Assembly (NCBI GenBank): GCA_009733775.1
Contig: WOGZ01000261.1
Span: 1 to 47,617, forward strand
Length of the DNA stretch: 47,617 bases
Direction of reading: 5' to 3'
Source of the DNA: Alectoria sarmentosa
Taxonomy: Eukaryota > Ascomycota > Lecanoromycetes > Lecanorales > Parmeliaceae
Positions 14,101 to 22,527 of this stretch are shown piece after piece (within the stretch, counting starts at the first letter, position 1; every line of letters begins with the position of its first letter). The notes under the pieces were generated by a model, which did not search any database, was not told the DNA's origin, and was given only the letters and a program-made list of their open reading frames with translations. The translations under genes and the position numbers were made by a program.

Positions 14101-16159
14101 ATAATATCTTTTATATATTATTATTTGAATTTTATTATCATCGCGAATGCGCGAATGAAATGAATGTTTTATTTATATAAATTTTTAATTTTATTAATAA
14201 TGATGAAATGTGAAAAATTGAAGAAATTATCGATAAAATAAAAAATAAAAAAGACGTTTAATATAAAATCAAATGAATTAATTAAAACGATAAATATAAT
14301 TAATAAATATTAAACGAAAATATTTTAAATATTAATAATTTAATTGATGTTTTTAATAAATAATCGAATAATAAGCGAAAATAATAAAATAAAAAGTTCG
14401 ATTTTAAAAAACTTAATTAATTATATAAAGTATTATCGCGCAACAAGCGAAAACAACGTGATAAAATTTAAATGTTTATTAAAGATTATAATATTTAAGA
14501 GCGATATTTTGATTATAAGCGCGTTTTTAAATTTTTATTATAATAAACATATATGTTGAAAAATGATATTATTATTTATTATTCAAATTATGAAATGTTA
14601 TAATAAAGATATATCGTATTAAGATATATATTATTATTATAAATATAATCTTTAAAAAAAAATATTTAAAAATGTTATTGAAAAAATTGTTTTAAACTTT
14701 TTATGTCAGCGTTATCGTAAAAACAAATCGTTATTTAATTTTATCACGTCTTTTCGATATTGTAAATTTTTTGATTAAATATTAAATCGAAGGCGGATTT
14801 TTTAAAGAGAGTTAATAACGTAACGTTATCGTCGTTTATAAAATCATTCGTTGAAATAACATTCGATTTCAAATCTTTTAAAAAAGATTTATTATTTTTT
14901 ATTAACTTTTTCTCGAATTCACGTAAATTATTAAATTTTTATTTCAAAAACGTATTTATATTTTTTAACTCGTCGATGCGCTTATTTATCGCGTCGAACT
15001 TATTTTATAAATTAATAATAATAATAAAAACAATCGAAATTATCGTTATCGTGCGCTTTTGTCATTTGCGTTATTAAATAATTCTTTTATCGATATGCGT
15101 TTATACGCGAGCAAGATCAAATATCAAATTATAACGTTATACACGTCGCAAATTTCTTCGCATTTTATCTTAATAAATAAACGAAATCTCAACGCAACGA
15201 TCGATATCACGTTTATTTATCTTATATTTAATATAAAAAAAAAATTCATCGCGAATATAAAAATCGTCTCTTTTATAAAAATAAATTTTATATAATAAAT
15301 CGATTATTATAAATTATTAACGATATCGATTATTAAGCGATAATAAAATAAAATAATTAATAATTAATAATTGCGATTATTAAGTGATAATAAATTTATT
15401 ATTAATAATGTTAATAATAATAATAATGTTATTATTATTAATATTAATATTATTATTTTATTATATAAAATGTTTACAAAACGTGTTAACGAAATTATTA
15501 AACGTAAATAACGAAGTTGCGATATTTATAATAATCTTAAATTTATATTATAATGAAAAGATTATATATAAAATTAATTATAATGTTATCGTTATCGCAT
15601 AATTAAATTAAACACTCATAAATAAAAAAAAAAAAATTATAAAAAAAAAAAAACAAACAAAAAAATTGAGTTTTTGTGTACAATTTAACGTCGCGATGCG
15701 ATAACGAACGAATATCGAATGATAATGCGCGTCTTAATAACGTTAACGAGTGTATGTTATTATTATAATGTTTATAAAACACGTCGCCCCTTAACTTTAT
15801 TATTGTTTTTTAATATAATAAAAATGAAATCGTTATAATTAAAACATCGTTATTAAAAATTAAATGAGCGAATGCATATAATAAAAAGAGATTTTTATTG
15901 ATTATGTCGCTTTATTAAAAACGTTTATAATTTAACATTTCAAGAAAATGTTATAAAATTAATAATATATTATTATTATTTAGCGTTAAAAAATTGTTTT
16001 ATTACGAATTATAATGTTGCGTTATAAAAACTATAACGCTATAATAACTCTTTTCTTTTATTTTCTTTATGAGATTTAAAGATTTTTTAATAAACATTAT
16101 ATAAAATTCTTTTCTTAATATAAACATTTGAAAATTAAGATTTAAAAAAAAAAAACAAT
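14101..16159. other. Unassigned 3' part of the Gypsy element
   Basis: About 2 kb between integrase and the 3' LTR, longer than a simple pol tail. On the minus strand, 14765 to 15015 translates with a single stop over about 84 codons into a Lys/Asn/Asp-rich, heptad-like sequence (for example INKRIDELKNINTFLK). It could be an extra antisense ORF or a remnant of another element's gag. Plus-strand frames at 14344-14559 and 15059-15295 have no recognisable features. Low-complexity ATT/AAT tracts fill 15300-15480, and a poly-A tract sits at 15628-15664. An A-rich polypurine tract directly precedes the LTR. Confidence 0.5.
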
Positions 16160-16458
16160 TGTTAAATCGAATGATTATATGCATTTTATATAAGATATGC
16201 GTTATCATAACGTTATCTTTTATGAATTTTTATGAAAGTTGTAAAATTTAAATTCAATTGAATTGATCTCGCAATTATCTCGTTAATGAAAATGTTTAAT
16301 AAACATATATTTATTTGATATGTCTCGGAGTTTTCTTTTGATCTTTAAGGATTAATTCTATCATACAATTTAGTCATTGAACTCAATAATGATATTACGT
16401 CTTTTATATATATCTATTTATCTGCGCCTGCTTAGCGACGTAGGTAATACGCCTTACA
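16160..16458 (+). repeat. 3' LTR of the Gypsy element, partly spared from RIP
   Basis: This 299-bp LTR pairs with 8788-9086 and is followed by the target duplication GGTTA. Its last 150 bp keep far more C and G (for example CTGCGCCTGCTTAGCGACG) than the 5' LTR, so RIP fades toward the GC-normal flank. Confidence 0.93.
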
Positions 16459-17579
16459 GGTTATGAATATAAGGTGTGTTGGAAAAAGATATGGTTGCTC
16501 GAACGCGAGTTAGGAAACGCATAGAAACTGCTGCGAGAGTTTGAGGCGAAACATCAGGCGCAGCGGGGAGGCAAACGGGGAAGATCGGCACGTGCAGATA
16601 AGGGTTGATGATCGTTGATTACTTTTTTGTTCGTAGATGGAGTTTATATGTTCTTAAAATTGTAGGAATTAAGATTATTCGAGTAAATTTGAGACATTAT
16701 TGCCATTTGCTATTTCTTTTAATTTCATAAAATTGATTTGCTTAAGGAGGCGAACATTCCACAGCCAATGATGTATGATTCTGACGGACGTATGAAATGG
16801 TTTTGTGCATCATTCATTCCGCCCTAGGCTATTAATCCTCCATGTCTACCTCCAAACCTTCAAACAGCTGCTCCACGATTCTATCAGGAGAATCTTCTCC
16901 AATAGGTACGTCAGCCTGAGATCAAACTTGATGCGAATCCTTGCTCGCTAGCTCCTCCAAGGCGGGACCTATCTTCAAGGTCCAAATGCAATGGGTAGAA
17001 AGGCTGATTCGACAACTAAAGATTTCTGGCTTCTGGCTTTGCTCAAAAGTATTTGCATTCGGGCTGCAGATCGGAGCTCTCGAATTTGCAATATTCGAAC
17101 GCCTCTACAATCGTGGTTGTAGGGGGAAGGCGCCACTAGCGCATCTCTTGTTGGAAGGCATAGTCTGCATGCCAAGGGCAAGGAAGTCAGGACTCTCACC
17201 GTGACCACCTTAAAAGGGCAATTACAGTACAAAAGGCAAAATTAGGAAGGTAACTACTACTGCAATTTGATTGTACAACTGATCATAAACGTTCTGCCCG
17301 TCTTTCCCTCTCTCCTTTTTTCCCTTCAAACCACCATCATTTCCTCTTGAACAATCATTTTCAAGGTCTGTTATCTTTATTGACCCTCGTACCAGTCCTT
17401 ACCCACCTGGAGATATAGCATCAAGCTCTGCCTGATAGTACCCTCCTCTGCCATTCTTGTGCGAACGACTCGGCTCAGTCTTCTCCTTTTGTATCCCACG
17501 CTCGCAACCCATACCATTCTCAAGCCATCCGAGTCTTTGGTTTTTCGCGAGTGAGCATTGTAGTCTTTCACCGTAGTCC
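16459..17579. other. GC-normal flank, no supported gene
   Basis: Base composition changes sharply to normal just after the Gypsy element. Open frames on both strands at about 16941-17232 overlap one another and show no motif I recognise. A pyrimidine-rich tract lies at 17300-17350, as in many fungal promoters, but no intact gene follows it. Confidence 0.6.
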
Positions 17580-18030
17580 TGTACGGCGAGATCTTATAGA
17601 AAAACGTCTAAAACAATTTTCCCCTCTGGGCTCTAAGGTACTCGTCGTCATAGGCATCAAGCGCATTAGTGACAGTATTGAAGCACTCTACACTAGAAAA
17701 GCAGATGTGCTTGATATTCTCATGTACGGAGATATACTAACGATGATCTACAACGTCGTTAGTTTTGGACTTGACAAGTTGGTTCGAATGCTATCGCACA
17801 CGAAGCCAAATATTTGGGTGCTAGAAGTCGGCGCTGGAAATGGTGGGATGATGGTCTTCATTCTTCAGGATCTCGTTGACAAATATGGGTACTCTTTATC
17901 CTCACTCTATTCGTTCACAGACGTCTCTGCTGTATTCTTTGCCCAGGTGAAAGAGAGGGTTTCCTATGCGTCAAACACGAACCATAGAGTCTTTGACACA
18001 TCACGCTTATTGCCTCACCTTATTGAGTAG
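17580..18030 (+). pseudogene. Polyketide synthase C-methyltransferase domain fragment
   Basis: The frame reads DILTMIYNVVSFG...RMLSHTKPNIWVLEVGAGNGG followed by LYSFTDVSAVFFAQVKERVSYASN and ends shortly after VFDTSR. This is the N-terminal half of the SAM-dependent C-methyltransferase domain of highly reducing fungal polyketide synthases: VLEVGAGNGG is motif I for SAM, where the family usually has GAGTGG, and FTD(I/V)S..FF is a typical following block. There is no ATG; the frame opens at a GTG, and no ketosynthase, acyltransferase or reductase domain is present. The expected continuation (a D-P-x-x-Q-G-F-like block) is replaced by unrelated residues and a stop at 18028-18030. It is a dead fragment of a biosynthetic gene. 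Confidence 0.72.
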
Positions 18031-18341
18031 GCTGGTTATTTTTCTGAGGCTAAGGAGAGTGACAGAAGGAGATCGCAAACGAAAACGGTCTATTCCCATG
18101 AAACTTATGCTGAATCTCACTTCTGCGGTAGGAACACCGAAATCTATCCCAAGAGCCGCTGATTCTGTCGTAACACTCCATACTATGTGAGAACCGTGAG
18201 ATCTGCCCCAAAGGCTGCTGTTTTCCCGAGAATGTTCCAACTTTCTGTGATCTGGGAAACTGCGTCCAAAAAAAAGATGCGCTTGCAATTGATGTATTCC
18301 TCATGTAACAAAAGTGCCGGAATAACTATCGTATATCCATC

Positions 18342-18569
18342 ATGATCAAGGCACATGATCAAGATCTTGTTTGTCTCATTGAGACTTATTTCGATTCATG
18401 TCGGAAAATGAGCGGGATCCAACGGACCAAAGAAGTATATTTCGATCATGACTTCAATCACATCGATCACAACAACGCACTGATCTCGGTTCTGATCGTA
18501 AAACTCTCTAAAACTATGCTTCACGATGCCATCGGAGAAAAAGATGTTCAAGACTTATTGCAACCCTGA
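18342..18569 (+). pseudogene. Unidentified coding-like fragment
   Basis: A 75-codon frame from ATG to TGA contains a protein-like stretch (LVCLIETYFDSC, VYFDHDFNHID, LISVLIVKLSKTM). It lies 312 bp after the methyltransferase fragment on the same strand and could be another piece of the same former gene or an unrelated fragment. I do not recognise the family. The 311 bp between the two pieces have a frame near 18031-18340 with one stop and no motif. Confidence 0.3.
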
Positions 18570-18589
18570 GTAAGGGAATGATCTCAATG

Positions 18590-20248
18590 TTACTCCCCTT
18601 TCAAATCAATTTAGTCCGCACTTCAATGCACAAGCCAAAATCTTGATGTTTACGTCTCTTTGCAAAATTCATTGAATTTCCCTTGACTGAAATATTTCAG
18701 AGTTTTCTTCTTTAAAGTCTTCTTTGAACACTTTTATGAGTTCATCAACAAATCAAACGACTTGTGTCATAAAAGGCTTCGATGCTCTATGTAAAATCGT
18801 ATCGTTATCAAAAATGAACAAGTTTAACGTCATCTGTTCTTGTGAAAATTCGGGAACATAATCAAGTCGACGATACATTATTTATTTACGAAAGGTTTTA
18901 TTAAAATTTCCTTCTTGAAATCACTATAGTTAAAATTGTTGAGAACTGTAATTTAAAAATTTGAATTTCTTTTCAAAATTACACAACATCGTCGAATCAC
19001 CTGCAATTAAAGTTAAGATAAAAATATTAAAATCGCATTTTAATTGTTTTATATTAATTCTTCGAAAGTATAACTCATAATTAAAAACATTGAGCGTTAT
19101 AACAAATTTGTCAACTTTTATAAAAACTTCGAGACTTAAATAATGCAAAAAAACTTTCAAAAAGCTTTTGATATCGATTGAATTAATAAATTAATAATCG
19201 CCTTTATTATAACGTAAACGAGCATTTACTTTTACATATTTTATTAAGATATTTATATAATCGATTTTATATAACTTATTATATCGCGATATAAAAAGAC
19301 GAAAGCGTTTATCTTCGATATTAAAAAAATTTATATAAACTATGATAACAAAGATTAAGCTTTTCAAAAAATTTGCAATAATTTTAAGCACTTTAACAAC
19401 GACGAAGATTCGAGATTCGACTTTTATAAAAAATATATGATTATAATTAATCAAAAACTCATAATTGCATCAAGCACGAGAAAATCATTTAACAAAAAAG
19501 ATTTTTAAAAACAAAATCGTCGCGTCGCAAGCCGAGTTAGCGTGCATACGAATATCCTTAATTGTTTTCTAATTATATTTATTTATGAAATCTTTCAAAA
19601 AAACTTCTTTCGCTTCATTAATCGCTATATCTTTCAATGTCACAATAATAAAGCGAGCCTGTTTGTAAATCGCATTCATATATTCAATTATAATTTTTTT
19701 TTTTCGTTGTTAGTCTGATCTATGCAGCATTGACTAATTTATATATTTTTATTTAATGATATTCGTTTTAAGAGCAAAGCCTTAATCATGTACTTCGATA
19801 TAAACCACGAGAAATTCTTCGCGTTCGTATAACTTCCTTTAAGATACTCATTTAAACGTTAATCAATATTATGCCAACAATAGCTTAGTGCAATAAATGA
19901 TTGTGACCGAGTGAATTGACATTCCTTGATCAATTTAAACGGGGCCTTCGACCTAGCATTCGCCTTCAACACGAAATTGTTGACCATGTCAGGAGCAGCA
20001 GAATTCATCCTCTCCCATACATCCGAGGCATTGAATCTTGGGATATCGGAAAAGGGGATAGCAGGATGAGGCAAACCCCCGTTACTGATATCCTGGAGAG
20101 ATGATATCTTCACGACTTCGTATTCGCCTTCATCTTTGACATTCGACTCGAACTCTCGAAGTGTGCAATGGTTCTGGCCAACAATCTGATAAGAATCGCC
20201 ATTTTCGGATTTGAATTTCCCCATACTCAGAAGCCTTGTTTGAGGCAT
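18590..20248 (-). pseudogene. HET-domain (heterokaryon incompatibility) gene, 3' part RIP-mutated
   Basis: The first 129 codons (20248 down to 19859) are intact and end in SQSFIALSYCWHNID, the opening block of the HET domain, which triggers cell death on non-self recognition in filamentous ascomycetes. A TAA at 19859-19861 then stands where a tryptophan is expected. Beyond it the same frame gives RLNEYLKGSYTNAKNF and a mutated I-W-I-D-x-x-C-I-D-Q block (I*ISQCCIDQ). A frameshift lies in an A/T homopolymer at about 19690-19705; after it comes YMNAIYKQARFIIVTLKD and later FSRA*CNYEFL, matching the R-x-W-C-x-x-E block of HET proteins. Two open segments (19191-19454 and 18930-19160) share that shifted frame. 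Stops fit TGG>TAA/TAG. The far C-terminus fades out near 18,600. The start is the first ATG of the intact part; upstream DNA is non-coding. Confidence 0.82.
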
Positions 20249-20793
20249 CTCTAGGCAGCGATCAGGCGGTCGAAGAAGACGTGCGGAGTTTTTTGTTTTA
20301 ATTTCACAGTGTGAGTTCTCCTCGAGTCGTGAGCAAGGTTCTCATCAGAGAAAAACGGGTTGGAAGGTTCCTGTTATTGATGAAGGTAAGAGGATGTAGC
20401 AAAAGTCATGCACAGAGGGCGAAATTCTTATTCAAGTCCGTCAATTTAGGTGTTGCGCCAGAATAAAGTGACCATCGTCACGAACTTCTCATAAACGATC
20501 GTTATTAATATCGGATTTTTTGGCAGGGAGAGCCGTTCTATTTTGATAAATTACCCCAGACTTGTATTCAAAAAGAAAAGCTCTCTTCTACCTCAAAGAA
20601 TGAGAGAGCCACGTTCCTTACATGCATGACTTTTGCAACATTTTCTTATATAATAATCATCGTCTTGCCTTGCCTTGCCGTACAATGTTACATGTGAGAC
20701 GCAGGTTTTTAGGGCCGGACCTAGAGTAAGAAAGGCTGTCTCTTCTTGGCGCTTGAAGAAGACAGAAATCTGCCCCCAGCTCACTGTGATGCT
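20249..20793. other. Upstream region of the HET pseudogene
   Basis: No gene is supported. It contains the inverted-repeat pair at 20395-20640 described separately. The 20593-20922 minus-strand frame overlaps an LTR and is not credible as a gene. Confidence 0.6.
20395..20640. repeat. 246-bp segment with 18-bp terminal inverted repeats (MITE-like)
   Basis: TGTAGCAAAAGTCATGCA at 20395-20412 is the reverse complement of TGCATGACTTTTGCAACA at 20623-20640 with one mismatch; the inner 14 bp are perfect. The size fits a miniature inverted-repeat element, but I see no target-site duplication, so identity as a transposon is unproven. Confidence 0.45.
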
Positions 20794-20931
20794 TGTTGAA
20801 ATGATTCCCAGCCTCCTCCGGCCCGTTGCCCTGCCAGCCACATAATTTAGTATTATATATAGGGTTCGCTCCAGGGGAGCTTTGGGAGAATAATCAATCC
20901 ATCCTTCACATTCCATCATCATATTTCAACA
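20794..20931 (+). repeat. Left LTR of the gag-only element
   Basis: This 138-bp LTR starts TGTTGAAATG and ends ATATTTCAACA. It contains a TATA-like TAGTATTATATATAGGG stretch that could be the element promoter. It matches 22088-22225 with eight transitions and no gaps. Confidence 0.9.
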
Positions 20932-21019
20932 GATTATGCACCCGATTTCTGACGCTTTATAACACTATTATATACATTGTTGTTACACACATCAATAAGC
21001 CCTAACCCTACATATCATC

Positions 21020-21745
21020 ATGACCCCCGCAAATTCCGAAGCCTCTTATAAATCATTCATTTATCAATTAACAGATGACAATTATCTTTCATAACTTATT
21101 AATATACGGATTATATTACGCAAACAAAAGTTATAGAAATATATTCAAGAATGTATCTCGAAGTCATTGACTATTATAATTTTAAACAAGTAAAAAGATT
21201 TCTATCAAGAAATCGTTGATGAAATGACGTTCACGATCAATAATTTCGTTAAAACAAAACTTTAAATTAACGCATTCGATAACGGCTTTTTGATAATGAT
21301 TTAATTGATTAATTTATATATTTTGAAAGATGAGATCAAATTTATGCGATTGATATAAAAATATTATTCTTTGCGATACGACGATTTCAATTTCATAACA
21401 TTTTATTTTATTCAAATCAAGACTTTTGAAAAACGTATTCGAAACATCAACGTGATTCTCGATAACGATAAACAAATTTTTTTATGTCTCAATATGATTC
21501 TCTCCGAATTTTATCAATACTTTATAAAGATTTAAGTTATGATATCGAAAATAATTGCGAATAAGACACGAAATATGTTGTTAAAAGAGAAGAGACGGCT
21601 TGCAAAAAATAAAACGAATACATTTATATCGTTTTACAAAACGACTTTCGCAGCATTGAGATTTTTTGATAAAAGATTTTCGAGCAAAACGATTACGTTG
21701 AAGTGTATCAAGTGTGAAAAGTCTCATAAAAATGTGAATTGTTGA
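21020..21745 (+). pseudogene. Copia-type gag of the miniature element, RIP-damaged
   Basis: The frame runs from ATG at 21020 through several RIP-type stops to 21745, about 241 codons. Near the N-terminus QLTDDNYLS, a stop, LINIRIILRKQKL, a stop, KYIQEC matches the Copia gag (UBN2/DUF4219-like) pattern T-x-D-N-Y-x-x-W-...-L-W-K-Y; the stops stand at the two conserved tryptophans as TAA and TAG. The C-terminus has a knuckle CIKCEKSHKNVNC, which is C-x2-C-x3-H-x4-C, one residue shorter than the usual spacing. The same frame continues past the TGA as a KLHPE...KKRSRKRKRNEE-like basic tail, typical of the segment after the knuckle in Copia polyproteins. In active elements gag forms the particle that packages RNA. 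Confidence 0.8.
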
Positions 21746-21865
21746 AAATTACACCCCGAACAGACCTCGAAATGATTTTAAAAAAAGTGGATTATTAAAA
21801 AGAGATCTCGAAAGCGAAAAAGAAATGAGGAATCGGACATTAAAGAAATGTGACGATTAAGATGG

Positions 21866-22035
21866 TTTGTCGGGGTTTTGACAATTATGAGGGGCTTGTC
21901 GGTGACAATCATAGGAGGCTTGTCGATGATCGTCAATGAGGGATGTGTCGGGGTTTTGACGGTCACGGGGGATCTGTTGATGACGACCCAAAATGGGCTT
22001 GTCGGTGACGATCAAAATGATTCGTCGGTTTTGTG
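21866..22035. repeat. Minisatellite, about six 23-28-bp units
   Basis: Imperfect copies of a unit close to GGGCTTGTCGGTGACGATCA plus a few bases follow one another, alternating with variants containing TGTCGGGGTTTTGACGGTCA. It occupies the place where pol would begin in a full Copia element, between gag and the right LTR. Confidence 0.75.
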
Positions 22036-22087
22036 TATAACATCATGTTTTGGAAATTTGGTCTACAGGAGGCCGGCAACAGAGAAG

Positions 22088-22225
22088 TGTTGAAATGGTT
22101 CTCAACCTTCTCCGGCCCGTTGCTCTGTCAACCACATAATTTAGTATTATATATAGGGTTCGCTCCAGGGGAGCTTTGGGAGAATAATCAATCCATCCTT
22201 CACATCCCATCATCATATTTCAACA
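22088..22225 (+). repeat. Right LTR of the gag-only element
   Basis: This 138-bp copy starts TGTTGAAATGG and ends ATATTTCAACA. Six of the eight differences from the left LTR carry the mutated (T or A) base here. It is followed by GTGCT. Confidence 0.9.
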
Positions 22226-22527
22226 GTGCTCACCCGAGGATGCCGCTTTTAGGTGCGGGCTAGGTGACAGGGGTGATGCAGCACCCCCACCAGGGTGATC
22301 AGCACCCTGGCCGGACAAGGACGCTCACCTCTCATCCTTCCACGAACGATCAAAAAAGCATACGCGCGCCCTTCGCGTTTTCTCACATAGCCTTGTTCAG
22401 GTGGTCTCGGAGATAAGTGCCGTGATGGTCTCAAAAGGAAGCGGTGCGCCGCTCATTCTGGCTTTTCTGACCAGACTGTTGCCATCACCATACTTATTCT
22501 CGACTTCCCTCTTTATTCTACACAACT
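22226..22527 (+). promoter_or_regulatory. 5' flank of the DUF3435 gene with paired GC hairpins
   Basis: A short GC-rich spacer separates the gag-only element from the DUF3435 start codon. It holds two adjacent perfect hairpins: GGGGTG (22270-22275) with CACCCC (22282-22287), and CCAGGGTG (22290-22297) with CACCCTGG (22303-22310). Both share the form GGGTGAT-CAGCACCC. A pyrimidine-rich tract (about 22487-22520) immediately precedes the ATG, as in many fungal promoters. Function of the hairpins is unknown. Confidence 0.5.

Larger units (their letters stand above)
8788..16458 (+). mobile_element. Full-length Ty3/Gypsy LTR retrotransposon, RIP-inactivated
   Basis: A 7,671-bp element bounded by two 299-bp direct LTRs (8788-9086 and 16160-16458) that start TGTTAAATCG and end in TTACA or its mutated form TTATA. 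A perfect 5-bp target-site duplication GGTTA lies at 8783-8787 and 16459-16463. Internal order on the plus strand is a gag zinc-knuckle fossil, reverse transcriptase, RNase H, then integrase; RT before integrase is the Ty3/Gypsy arrangement. All frames are broken by stops that fit TGG-to-TAA/TAG and CAA/CGA-to-TAA/TGA transitions. About 2 kb between integrase and the 3' LTR is unassigned. A second, miniature LTR element is nested at 9639-10115. The copy is dead. Confidence 0.93.
20794..22225 (+). mobile_element. Miniature LTR retrotransposon carrying only a Copia-type gag
   Basis: A 1,432-bp element with two 138-bp LTRs (20794-20931 and 22088-22225). Each LTR has perfect 9-bp terminal inverted repeats, TGTTGAAAT and ATTTCAACA. 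The two align without gaps and differ at eight positions, all transitions. The flanks ATGCT (20789-20793) and GTGCT (22226-22230) form a 5-bp target duplication with one G>A change. Between the LTRs lies one gag frame (21020-21745), then a 25-28-bp minisatellite; there is no protease, integrase, reverse transcriptase or RNase H. This is the structure called TR-GAG in plants: a non-autonomous element keeping gag and relying on pol from an autonomous relative. The gag is RIP-damaged, so this copy is inactive. Confidence 0.88.

Noticed and set aside
21000..21010. CCCTAACCCTA, two telomere-like units inside the gag-only element
   Set aside because: Only about two units, in the element leader; far too short for an interstitial telomere and expected by chance.
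21866..22035. Possible CRISPR-like array
   Set aside because: Units are directly adjacent variants of one sequence without unique spacers; it is a minisatellite, and the host is a fungus.
22033..22263. Plus-strand frame running through the right LTR
   Set aside because: It starts inside the minisatellite and crosses the LTR boundary and target duplication; the LTR structure explains the DNA.
22249..22434. Minus-strand Arg/Pro-rich frame over the twin hairpins
   Set aside because: Composition follows the GC-rich hairpin DNA and it overlaps the promoter region of a well-supported gene.
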